DNA of 64,000 nt from NCBI GenBank assembly GCA_032622095.1, contig CP136067.1, forward strand, positions 76,348,705 through 76,412,704, written 5' to 3'. The first letter of the stretch is position 1. Every line of letters begins with the position of its first letter. Below are positions 21,172 through 31,831 of the stretch, one piece after another. The position numbers were made by a program, and so were the translations under genes. Under the pieces are notes generated by a model. That model had not been told where the DNA came from and did no database searches. It was given only the letters and a program-made list of their open reading frames with translations. The DNA comes from Siphonodentalium dalli. Taxonomy: Eukaryota > Mollusca > Scaphopoda > Gadilida > Siphonodentaliidae.

Positions 21172-22185
21172 TTATGACTTAGCCATAGTTGCATTAGCTT
21201 TTAGAATTATGTTGGTCTCAACGAGTCTTGTGATGACGTGTTGTATTATCTCGACTAATTCCGAAGATGCAGAAGATAAGACCGACTCCAAGTCATCGAT
21301 TCCACAGGCCTCACAATCTTCTATAATTTCCAAACATCTTGATACTGCTTCTTTGTCCTTGATCTCCAGTGTTTTCCATCTGTCTTCCAGAGTTGGCTCG
21401 ATCTCTCTTCCCCAACAATCATCACCAAGAACTTTGACTTTTCCTCTGCATATCTTTTTTCCGTCGACTGCTATATTAACTATGTTTTTTCCAAACACAT
21501 GTGCTTCTTGCTGGATAACGTCTTGGCGAATACCTGAGGAAGATAACCCTCAGATTCTTGCTCTTGTTTAGATTCTTGGTCCTTTGTCATAAGGTTGAGT
21601 ACGGCAACATCCAGCTTAGCTGTTAGAGGTTCATAGTAGTTTTTCTCTGTTAATCCTTGAGTTATGTCGCCAATGTGTTGAGGAACGAAGGAATTTTCCT
21701 CTAAATAGCCGGACAAAGTCCAAGAATAACAAATAACACATATATTGTCTAAGGGCAGTGAGACATGAGCGATAAGTCGATTCATCTCCATATACAGATA
21801 CAGATCGACATGCCCCTCACCTTCTAGCTGTTGTAGCACTTTTGGCAGCAGGTCTGTTAGTTCCTCAATCTCAACTTCAAATTCCGTTTCGTCTATTGGG
21901 ATACTACTGCCACTGGTATCATCCATTGAACTTTCTTCCTGTTCATAAACTATTTCTGATTCATAGTTTAGTTTTCGCTTGACAGGTGTGTTGAGTTTTT
22001 TTTACTTTCGATTTCACATTGACAATGAATATTGACTCGTCCTTAACATCGACCCTTCTCCCCTCTGAGACTAGGTCTGTTGGAATGACACCACGATGCA
22101 CTTTCAGTGCGTATTTCTCTGTCCCTGTTGCATGGTCCAAAAACTTTTCCAAATAGCGCAACTCACATTGTCCGTGATCTGACAT
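21172..22185 (-). pseudogene. Intronless protein-coding sequence with two frameshifts, family unknown
   Basis: Three adjacent minus-strand frames (21961-22185, 21480-21926, 21172-21498) read as one protein of about 335 residues. It would start MSDHGQCELRYLEKF at 22185 and end NATMAKS-stop at 21172. The first shift is in an A8 run at about 22000, after which an open frame continues through VKRKLNYESE into MDDTSGSS. The second is near 21526 (TTCGCCAAGACGTT), after which the frame runs DVIQQEAHVFGKN. The product is acidic and hydrophilic (ESEGY, IEELTDLL), with a C-terminal helical-looking part (CLEIIEDCEACGIDDLESVL). I see no signal peptide, membrane segment or catalytic motif. It could be a retrocopy, a decayed element gene, or a real gene with sequencing errors at the A8 run. 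Confidence 0.7.
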
Positions 22186-22429
22186 TGTGATCTACAATAC
22201 CACTCGTGTTCGTCCACTTTGATCCACAGTGAACACATTTAAACGCCTGCACCATCCCAGAAACGATGAGAGAAATCACCATGTGAATGAATACTAATGC
22301 ACTTACTTATATTGAGATCAATCAACTGGACTCGATGATTACGTGATATATATGGAGGGTTATTAGGGTCACAATCCTAACTTCACATTTTAATTCTAAC
22401 TTATCATTTTAATTCTTATATTTTAATTC

Positions 22430-23998
22430 TAACTTAACATTTTAATTCTTATATTTTAATTCTATTTACATTCTATTTACATTCTATTTACATTCTATTT
22501 ACATTCTATTATTATTCTATTATTATTCTATTATTATTCTATTATTATTCTATTATTATTCTATTATTATTCTATTATTATTCTATTATTATTCTATTAT
22601 TATTCTATTATTATTCTATTATTATTCTATTATTATTCTCTGTACATTCTCTGTACATTCTCTGTACATTCTCTGTACATTCTCTGTACTCTAACTTTAC
22701 ATTCTCTGTACTCTAACTTTACATTCTCTGTACTCTAACTTTACATTCTATGTACTCTAACTTTACATTCTCTGTACTCTAACTTTACATTCTATGTACT
22801 CTAACTTTACATTCTATGTACTCTAACTTTACATTCTATGTACTCTAACTTTACATTCTATGTACTCTAACTTTACATTCTATGTACTCTAACTTTACAT
22901 TCTATGTACTCTAACTTTACATTCTATGTACTCTAACCTTACATTCTATGTACTCTAACCTTACATTCTATGTACTCTAACCTTACATTCTATGTACTCT
23001 AACCTTACATTCTATGTACTCTAACCTTACATTCTATGTACTCTAACCTTACATTCTATGTACTCTAACCTTACATTCTATGTACTCTAACCTTACATTC
23101 TATGTACTCTAACCTTACATTCTATGTACTCTAACCTTACATTCTATGTACTCTAACCTTACATTCTATGTACTCTAACCTTACATTCTATGTACTCTAA
23201 CCTTACATTCTATGTACTCTAACCTTACATTCTATGTACTCTAACCTTACATTCTATGTACTCTAACCTTACATTCTATGTACTCTAACCTTACATTCTA
23301 TGTACTCTAACCTTACATTCTATGTACTCTAACCTTACATTCTATGTACTCTAACTTTACATTCTATGTACTCTAACCTTACATTCTGTGTACTCTAACT
23401 TTACATTCTATGTACATTATATGTACTCTAACTGTACATTCTATGTACATTCTATGTACTCTAACTGTACATTCTATGTACATTCTATGTACTCTAACTG
23501 TACATTCTATGTACATTCTATGTACTCTAACTGTACATTCTATGTACATTCTATGTACTCTAACTGTACATTCTATGTACATTCTATGTACTCTAACTTT
23601 ACATTCTATGTACATTCTATGTACTCTAACTGTACATTCTATGTACTCTAACTTTACATTCTATGTACATTCTATGTACTCTAACTTTACATTCTATGTA
23701 CATTCTATGTACTCTAACTTTACATTCTATGTACATTCTATGTACTCTAACTTTACATTCTATGTACATTCTATGTACTCTAACTTTACATTCTATGTAC
23801 TCTAACTTTACATTCTATGTACTCTAACTTTACATTCTATGTACATTCTATGTACTCTAACTTTACATTCTATGTACATTCTATGTACTCTAACTTTACA
23901 TTCTATGTACATTCTATGTACTCTAACTTTACATTCTATGTACATTCTATGTACTCTAACTTTACATTCTATGTACATTCTATGTACTCTAACTTAAT
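22430..23998. repeat. Satellite with an 11-bp basic period and 22/33-bp higher-order units
   Basis: Successive blocks use 11-mers: ATTCTATTTAC, ATTCTATTATT (about 12 copies), ATTCTCTGTAC. Then the 22-bp unit ATTCTATGTACTCTAACCTT(AC) runs at about 22680-23390, and a 33-bp unit with two ATTCTATGTAC 11-mers plus TCTAACTTTAC runs at about 23390-23990. The 33-bp part gives 11-residue repeats on both strands, which I treat as artefacts. The partner copy has an inverted AGAATGTAAAT version at 41450-41720. Confidence 0.95.
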
Positions 23999-24301
23999 AG
24001 TTTAAATCTGCTACAAAAAGGTCTAATGTTGGAATTAAAATATTATATTTAAAAAGTTGAAATTGAAATGAGCATAAAACTGATCTCAGAATTGAAAGGC
24101 AAAAATTAAAACAAACATAAAATTTATTCTGGAAGTTGTAATTGTGACCCTAATAACACGCCTGCACTTCTGTAACAATTATAACGAATGGGGTCGCTGC
24201 GATCGGACGACGGAAATTGCCGATCTCGCAGTCACATGATCTCCGGTCATGTGATCCATACCCGGAAGAGATTGCATGTCGGCCAGGGAATATATTCCCT
24301 G

Positions 24302-24358
24302 ATGTCGGCAGACATTTTTGCTCAACAACGAAACTTCTCTCGCCGATTCTCATCAAAT
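24302..24358 (+). other. Candidate first coding exon of a small gene, copy 1 (probably dead)
   Basis: ATGTCGGCAGACATTTTTGC opens 19 codons (MSADIFAQQRN...) and ends AAT followed by GTAAGT, a consensus 5' splice site. The same exon is present at 41068-41124. Here a 26-bp insertion containing the palindrome CCAGGGAATATATTCCCTG and a repeated ATGTCGG sits just before it, creating an earlier ATG that stops after eight codons. The last exon seen in copy 2 is missing. Confidence 0.35.
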
Positions 24359-24700
24359 GTAAGTAAACTGAGTAATGTTCAAATAACTTCGATGCAGTCA
24401 TCGACTAATGGTATAATATGGCCGCGTGGATTGGTTCTTAGGTTCCCAATACGATTTAATTTGATTTACCAGCCGCTTGAATTGGTGCACTTCAATGGCA
24501 TTCTGCCGTTTTGACGTATTAGCCCCCACCACCCATTCAGCGATGGAAATGAACTTTTAACCTGAAGAACCAGACTTCCCTTGTCCTATGTCTTCCTGGG
24601 TCAATTCCCCACCCAACGGTAGCGCGGTTCCATATCTTCATGATTTTACATGATTTTTTTCATTCTGAATTTTTAACTTTTTATTCCATCACCCTGGTCC

Positions 24701-25801
24701 AATATATTACTTATTAGACGATTCGGATTAAGACCTATTTTAATATTTGGACATTTATGTGGTCTTAATCCCTCATCGTCCAACAAAGGACGTGAAAACT
24801 TGCAAAGTGTAGAACCCGATAATTCTATTGGCATGGACATGCCCCTTTAACTTACACTGTTCACGTCATCTAATGACACAAATAAAACTACAAATAAAAA
24901 ATACATACCTTTTGTTGGAATGTTAAATATCATGACTGAACTAACTAGCATAAATTTGTGTCACTATTAATCCTACAGTCTGTTGTTGGCCATTACATAT
25001 AGCCCTAGAGTAAGAATAATAGGAAAGTTGGGAAACAACATGTTAATTTTTTTTTTTTTAAACTCACCCACCTCCCCTGTTGCACTCGAAATCTCATAAA
25101 AACGAATACGCTTCGGACATGAATAACTACGTATGCAAAACTATCGAATATCGATAATCACTTACCATACATTTCTTGAGCGGTATATCCAGAAAAACTA
25201 CTTTTATCAGGTGAACATAATCAAAATTTGGCTCGACACAACATCATTAGCACGGAAATGTTAGGATCGATAACCCTTTCGAAAAGTCTGTTTTTATTTC
25301 AGGATTTTGTTCGAATTGACACACAAAACAACGGATTCATAACGGAAAAATAAGAAAATTCAAACAATGACTTCTCTACTGTAAGTGACATGCAATGGAG
25401 AGTGGACCAACATCAACTAAAAGCACACCTATTTGTTATTTGAAGAAACAGAGTATTTATCTTGTTGAGTCTGGCATGAAAAATCTCATGATTAGATGTT
25501 GCGTTTAAAAAAAAAATGTGGATAATTACCGTACTTGTAAGTGAACAATCTATGAACCTTGATACGCCTGTAGCCAGAGTAGATTCATGGCATGATCTAT
25601 CTTTTATGGAACTACTTCAGAATATATACATGTTGTAATGCGATTGCATCCAGTGAGCACATTCAGGATCCCTGCCCCACTCCTGCTTGGTACAATTATT
25701 TAATAGGAAGCGCCTGGTTGAATTTACAGTGGTATGATAGATCACTTCTATCCTCAAGCAACTTATGCCATTCAATGGCATTTTTTCTAATGTGAAGGGG
25801 T
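24701..25801. other. No gene seen
   Basis: AT-rich, apparently single-copy within the window. A short frame at 25592-25795 has no recognisable motif. Confidence 0.5.
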
Positions 25802-25956
25802 ACTCTCAGGTGCCTAATAATAGTGTCAGCATGATTATTAATTTGGAGAAAATTCCCAATGATCACTAATATTTACATTGAGACATTATTAAAATCAGCC
25901 TAAATCCCTACCAATGACTATTATTAGGCCATCACGATTATTATGCACCTGAGAGT
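25802..25956. mobile_element. Short MITE with ACTCTCAGGTGC ends
   Basis: Left ACTCTCAGGTGCCTAATAAT and right ATTATTATGCACCTGAGAGT are inverted, about 155 bp in all, with an AT-rich middle. A one-ended relative is at 5148-5210. Confidence 0.75.
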
Positions 25957-26077
25957 TTGGCTTGAGACCCCACCACAGTTCAATTCATACCAGGTTCTCA
26001 GCTTCCGTTATTTTCCAATGTTTGAACACAAAGATATGGCCATGATAAATGGCTTATTGTTTGGATACCAGTAATAT

Positions 26078-26210
26078 ATAGAGTAATCACTTCATTGAAC
26101 TGGTGACATGAAATAATTCATGAGAGGTAGGGATGTTGTACAAACACAAATTAGACCCTGCCTCAATTGAATTTTTTTTCATGGCACCAGTTCAATCAAG
26201 TGATTATTCT
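26078..26210. repeat. Inverted repeat, 25-bp arms
   Basis: GAGTAATCACTTCATTGAAC(TGGTG) and (CACCAG)TTCAATCAAGTGATTATTC are inverted around about 80 bp. This is possibly another small MITE. Confidence 0.65.
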
Positions 26211-26807
26211 CGGTTTAATCATATTCCATTATAAACATCTTAATTTATTAGAAATCCTAATATCACTGCCATTATAATCATGACGCATATATTTCGATTG
26301 TGAATATAAATACATAACATGCTAGCTAAAGTGACATAATTCAGGAGTGCAATTATAGTTTATAATCACTCGATAAATCAAGGTAAATCAGATATGAATG
26401 TAATAAAGTCATTTTAAAATTTAAAGTATACCAGTACATGTAGTGTGTAAGTGTATAGTGTGCATATACATGTGCACGTTGTCTGGGCGAAATAAATCAT
26501 CCAGGCTGACAACTGTGTATTCTCCCTGAAATTGGCCTGTGAATGGCAATGTCAGAATTGTTAGCATCACTTACATTGAATACTGCAGCATAAATGCATG
26601 TTGGTATGTACGGTACATGTATTATTACCTTAATCCATTGCATGTACATTATTGTATTCGGTTGTTTCAATTAGGGCCCTGCGAATCAATTCAATGTGAT
26701 GCAGAATCTTTCATCTTATTCGATTCAATATCGCGTGTTCTGATTCAGATTGTATGGAATCATTGGCACCAGTTGCATTCCAATTACTTCCAACAGACTG
26801 CATTGCT
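26211..26807. other. No gene seen
   Basis: AT-rich, with a 102-codon plus-strand frame (26539-26847) that runs into the adjacent repeat and has no motif. Confidence 0.45.
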
Positions 26808-27200
26808 TTTTAGCTCACCTGAGACGAAGTCTCCGGTGGAGCTATAGTCATCACTCCTTGTCCGTCATCCTTCCATCCATCCGTCCGTCAACAATTCTTT
26901 AAACATCTTCTTCTCCCAATCCATAAGACCGATTGGGTTCATATTTGCTGTGGATGTACCCTAGGTGACTAACTTCAGATTTGTTCAAATGAGGTTACTG
27001 GGTCAAATAGTTGCGAAGACAGGGCCATAACTCTTTCCCTCCATAGTATTTCTTAAAACTACTTCTTCTCTTGTCGAATGGGTTCATATTTGGTACGAAG
27101 GGTCCTTGTGTGACTGGGGTTCAGATTTGTTTAAATGAGGTCACTGGGTCAAATGTGGGAGCCAGGAACATAACTAAAAAAAATATTCAGATTTAACTCC
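26808..27200 (+). repeat. CTCACCTGAGAC-type dispersed repeat
   Basis: AGCTCACCTGAGACGAAGTC, then TCCATCCATCCGTCCGTCAA and two units with GGGTTCATATTTG, CAGATTTGTTNAAATGAGGT and GGGCCATAACTC. I recall very similar repeats as common in bivalve genomes. Confidence 0.8.
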
Positions 27201-27548
27201 TTGCTCAATTTAACACACAATTTTTTTTATTATTAAAACCATGTTATTAAATTTGAAAAACTCTTCACCATTTTAACATCCTCAGAGTTATGAAACTTAA
27301 TCTTTAATGAAATCACAGAAACTTTCCATCACCCCCCTCCCCCACACATGACCCAGGCCCCATCACCCCACCCTGCCCACAACCAGAAGCAGTTATTACT
27401 AGTATACCTGCCAGTATTATAACTGCCAGAAGACTCAGTCTGGTAGTGTCAGGTCATTAATTGAGATCAGAATGACAGATTAGAGATTAGAATGTTGTTG
27501 GACAGGTTTGTGTAAACAACACTAGCACTGGTGCTTGTTATAATCAAA

Positions 27549-27954
27549 TTAAAATTTAGTGTGTCTGACATTTGCAGAATGAGGTCCCCAGAGTTACAGC
27601 AGGCTAGGATCACCAAATACAATATCCAGGGACCTCATTCTGCTTAGGCCTCATCTTTTGGGAAGTATCTTGAGTATCAAATTGATATTTTGTTTTAGTT
27701 ACTTTTTGACTTTTTCCCTTCTCTTTAGTTTCTGTCCCCTAATTTGCAGAAGATTAAATGCATAATTGAGGTGCTCAATGGGTGTGCATCACCAACTTCA
27801 ACTGTAGAACTTCAGTCTGTTTCTAGGTTTCCCATGGCAGTTGAGGCCTAATCAGACTGAGTGTGAATTTGGTGATGCTAGCCTGCCTTGCGGAATAGTG
27901 TAATTAAATTCACCTTATGGGGAACTCATTCTGCAAATGTCAGACAAACTAAAT
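27549..27954. mobile_element. Family P element with inverted ends
   Basis: Ends TTAGTGTGTCTGACATTTGC and GCAAATGTCAGACAAACTAA are inverted. Two P hairpins lie inside (27575-27648 and 27855-27940). Same architecture as 12952-13266. Confidence 0.8.
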
Positions 27955-27989
27955 TCAGACTTGGCTGTTTCATATTATTTTCTTAACCA

Positions 27990-28345
27990 CCACTTATCCA
28001 GGTGAAGAAAAATTGGATTGTATTTGTCTTCTGTCTGTCCTTCTATCCCTGTCTGTTGGGATGTCTATCCATGCGTCTATCAACAATTGTTTTCTTCTCC
28101 ATATTAATGACCGAATGTGTTTATATATTTTGGTGTGCATGTTCCCTTGGTGACTCGCAATCAGATTTGTTCAAATAAGTTCATCAGATCAAATAGGTGC
28201 AAAGCCAGGGCCATAACTCTTTCCCTCCATAGTAATTCTTAAAACAATTTCTTTTCAAGAACCTTTGGGCCTATAGCCCTATATACTTATATTTGGTGTG
28301 GAGGGACCTTGGGTGATCGGGGTTCAGATTTGTTCAAATTGGGTA
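27990..28345 (+). repeat. CTCACCTGAGAC-type dispersed repeat, copy 2
   Basis: It lacks the head but contains CAGATTTGTTCAAAT twice, GCCAGGGCCATAACTCTTTC and a variant of the GGGTTCATATTTG block. Confidence 0.7.
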
Positions 28346-28357
28346 ATTTTTAGGAAA

Positions 28358-28462
28358 AGAGGCCCACAGAGGGTGAATTCTATGATACTAGCCCACCTTG
28401 CGGGATAGTGTCATTAAATTCACCTTTTGGGGACCTCATTCTGCAAAGGTCAGACACACTAA
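28358..28462. repeat. Family P half element
   Basis: One hairpin with arms CACAGAGGGTGAATTCTATG and AATTCACCTTTTGGGGACCTC, then GTCAGACACACTAAAT. Confidence 0.7.
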
Positions 28463-28465
28463 ATA

Positions 28466-29232
28466 CAGGCTGGGATGTTTCAATATTATTTTCTTAACCA
28501 CCACTTATTCAGGTGAAATCATACCCTGATTTTTCAAAGAAAAATGGGGGGGGGGTGGGTATATTGAATATTGGGGGTATATTGATATTACTAGATGAAT
28601 GGATCTCATAGATGTAGATTCACATTTGTTCTAATAGGGCAGAGATAAGAGATTTAACTCTCTATGCTGTTAGGTACTGGTATAATAATATTGATTTCTA
28701 GGCAGCCTGGGTAGGGGCAATGTTTGAGGTAATGGGGAGGGAGTATAGAGGGGATGGAGTTTTGACACCCTACTTTAATCAAAATTTGAACAGTTGAAAA
28801 GTTCATGCCCGATACAACATTAGTTGTAGATTAGATGATCACACCAAAATTTTTCATGTCTGATACAACATTAGTTGTAGATTTTCCAATATTATTTTCT
28901 TAACCACCACTTTTCCAGGTGAAATCATGCTCTGATTTTTCATAGAAAAATTGGGGGTATATTGGATATTGGGGGTATATTGATATTACTAGATGAATGG
29001 ATCTCATAGTTGGGGATTCACATTTGTTCTAATAGGGGCAGAGATAACTCTCCTCTATGCTGTTTGGTACTGGTATAATAATATTGATTTCTAGGCAGCC
29101 TGGCGAGGCAATGGGGAGGGAGTGTAGAGGGGATGGACTTTTGACCTGCTACTTTGATCAAAGTTTAACCAGTTGAAAATTTCATACCTGATACAACATT
29201 AGTTGTAGATTAGATGTTCACACCAAAATAGG
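28466..29232 (+). repeat. Direct tandem duplication, period about 410 bp
   Basis: TTATTTTCTTAACCACCACTT, TGATATTACTAGATGAATGG, AATATTGATTTCTAGGCAGC and ACAACATTAGTTGTAGATTA occur in order in 28480-28850 and again in 28880-29220. A third TTAACCACCACTTATCCAGG is at about 27983. Confidence 0.85.
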
Positions 29233-31535
29233 TTATAATTGTTATCATAGTTTGGTTTTATTTTCCAACATGTATGTTTTTAAATCAACAGTCCATATGT
29301 TGCTACTTCAGGTTAAACTGTTGGACAGAAATGGCCACAAATTTTAACTTACTGGGGTGTCAGGTTGGTAATTTTCAAAAGTTTAAGAGCTTGAAGGACT
29401 GGTACCAGTTGTAAAATTCAACCTAAGAGGGGTGTAAAAAGGATTTTTGTTAACTGAGTACTGTGGTGCCGGGATGGTTGTCTTCTTTAAACGGTAAGAG
29501 GTTGGAGATTTGTCAGTGGTGTGCAATTAGAAAGTTCAAGGTCAAGAGCCCTGCTCATCCGAGAACCTCCAGTTATATCCATGTTTAGAATTACTTGTAT
29601 TAAGTGATTTTGTCAAGTACTGACTGTTGAACCGGTAGTCATCAGAGTCCCAGTCTTCTCAGTCTCTACAGTCTGGTGAGCGACCCACAGTCACTGACTG
29701 TCTTGTTCTCTCAGGATTATGAAACCGACAAAAGACTGCACAAATAAATAACACTCACCCCTGGTCAAGATTCCTGCTAGGCTGCTATGATGTTGGTCGG
29801 TCCTGCTGAATTGATATGATGCTGGTAGGTCAAACTGATGCTGTCACACAAATGTACAGGCTATTTTTTTTTACAAAGTTGTCATTTTCACAGTGTTTGG
29901 CTAATCCGAGCTAATTGAGAAAAAGTCAGCACTGATGTTTGCAAATTTTATGTACCAACATTGAGTCCTTCACATTTGACTAAAAAATAATTAATGCTTA
30001 TCGCTTATGATTAGAGCTTGGTGTAAAATGTTTTACTGTGGAGGTTTACGAGCATATTTTCACCTCTGCACAATACAAATCATTAATAACACCACACATA
30101 TATGGCATTAGTACAACAGTAGCTCGAAGACGAGTGTGACTCGCCACACAGTAGCATTTCAACCAGGCTCTACTCATAATTTACTTTATAACCCAATGTA
30201 TATTGGTTTTGATTTGAGAAAGGAATACATCTCGATGAATTGTCCAAATGTTGTGTACATACATCTTTCAAAATATGTGAATGCATTATGATCATGAGTC
30301 TAAATCAGTATTGACACTCCAATACGATACAAAATTTGTGGCAATAATAAGAAAGTCCGTGAATGGCATTGCAAGATGGGACTTGGTGCGACAAGAGTAA
30401 AGTGCACAGGTGATTTTAAATGAAAACGAGAGGCCATACCCATACCATTGCCTTGGCGATAGCGATCAGCTAGTTTTATAAATCCTTACATCAACCTTTT
30501 CATGAGTGCTAAAGTTTCAACAATTCACACTTAATATAGTGATCGTGTGAAAAATATTTAGTTATCACATTGTGTCAACAGGACTGGTGGAGGATGTTAA
30601 TATTTTTATGCAAATAAACCAAATGACCCTCACTATGCAGGTTAGGGGTGTGTTCTCATCAACTATGCCAAGAACTACATGTATAAACATTATCAATTGA
30701 AATATTTGAGTTATCAAATCATATAGAATGGGGTTAATCTTACCCAAACTAATGAACTGATAAACACAAAATAGTCTATACAAAGCTTGTCATTGGATTT
30801 AAAAACCCATACAATAAGTCAGTCTCAAGAATACCAGCACCATTAATATTACCCTGGAGCCCAAATGCAATTGAGGGAATTTAAAAATAAGACATTTCCT
30901 CTAATGATGAATATTCAATTGGTGATTTATTGAAACCCTTACGGAACCTGGATCAAAGTGAAAGGGATAATATTATATCTGTCTATCGCATAATAAGTGT
31001 CATGGAATGGTTTAATTTTAATCCCAAATCCATGCAAATCAAAAGTGGATCACCATCAACCTGGACATAATATAGGAGAATGATCAAATGAAAAGCATCA
31101 AACCATATGATGTGTGGAGAGGGTTAATCATTTTCAATGACATCATATCATGGAACTAAGGAATGTGTGGATTAATTTTTGTCTAAGATAAGACAACAAT
31201 GTCTGTAAAACATCCCTACAAAGTAACAATGGACTATTCCAATTTAATATTTTAGAATATGTGTCCTATAACATGTAGTGTGTACATTAACTAATGTAAT
31301 GAACATGTTTCAGCAAAGGGGTTAACTTAATATTTCACAGAAAACAGAACTCCACCAGATAGTCATCAATCAATTTGACATTATGAAAAACAAATCCTAC
31401 CAGCCAGTGGTACCACTATCAGGCTTTATACCAGTAGCATGTCATATATAATGTCCATAGTGATAATTAACTCATTTCAATAACACACATGGTCTGTTAG
31501 ATATGTTCTCGTAAAATTCCCAGCAGTAACTACTT
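29233..31535. other. No gene seen; scattered repeat fragments
   Basis: 29750-29850 (GGTCCTGCTGAATTGATATG, CAAACTGATGCTGT) matches 59180-59245 and 60038-60095. ATATAGGAGAATGATCAAAT near 31072 is related to ATAATAGGAGAATGACTACA near 35603. CGAGAGGCC...CCTTGGCGAT occurs at about 30428 and again at 31728. No exon signals recognised. Confidence 0.55.
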
Positions 31536-31539
31536 GAAT

Positions 31540-31710
31540 TATAAAGGGTCATAACTCTGTTAAAATATATCGGATCAAACCCATATTTGTACTCGATCTG
31601 TATTTAGGGGTGATAATTTCATATACAAAATTTGGTGTTGATCAGATGAATTTTTTTTTGAGTCATGGCAGCTTGGGTGAATTCTAAGTAAACATAAGAG
31701 TGAAAAGGGT
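31540..31710. repeat. GGGCCATAACT-type unit
   Basis: GGGTCATAACTCTGTTAAAA, TCGGATCAAACCCATATTTG and CAAAATTTGGTGTTGATCAG form one unit of the family seen at 34.9-37.4 kb. Confidence 0.75.
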
Positions 31711-31831
31711 TAATTAAACAATACCAACGAGAGGCCGATCACGATCGGCAGATGTTAACCCATCCCTTGGCGATGGTAAGTTATTCTGATCGGAATCATA
31801 AATGAGAGTTTTGATGTTGAATTATAGAGTA

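Larger units (their letters stand above)
22343..24700 (+). repeat. Duplicated segment, copy 1 (partner 40400-41885, inverted)
   Basis: Homology with the partner runs from TATGGAGGGTTATTAGGGTC through the satellite, TTGTGACCCTAATAAC, a candidate promoter/exon block and AATTCCCCACCCAACGGTAG to about 24700. Relative to the partner it lacks about 320 bp (between CATTCTG and CGTTTTGACG, near 24508) and has a 26-bp insertion near 24282. Short inverted repeats TTATTAGGGTCACAAT / ATTGTGACCCTAATAA bracket the satellite. Confidence 0.88.

Noticed and set aside
23379-24005. Open frames with 11-residue repeats on both strands (MYSNFTFYVHS-like)
   Set aside because: Produced by the 33-bp satellite unit; frames are open on both strands at once and have no start context.
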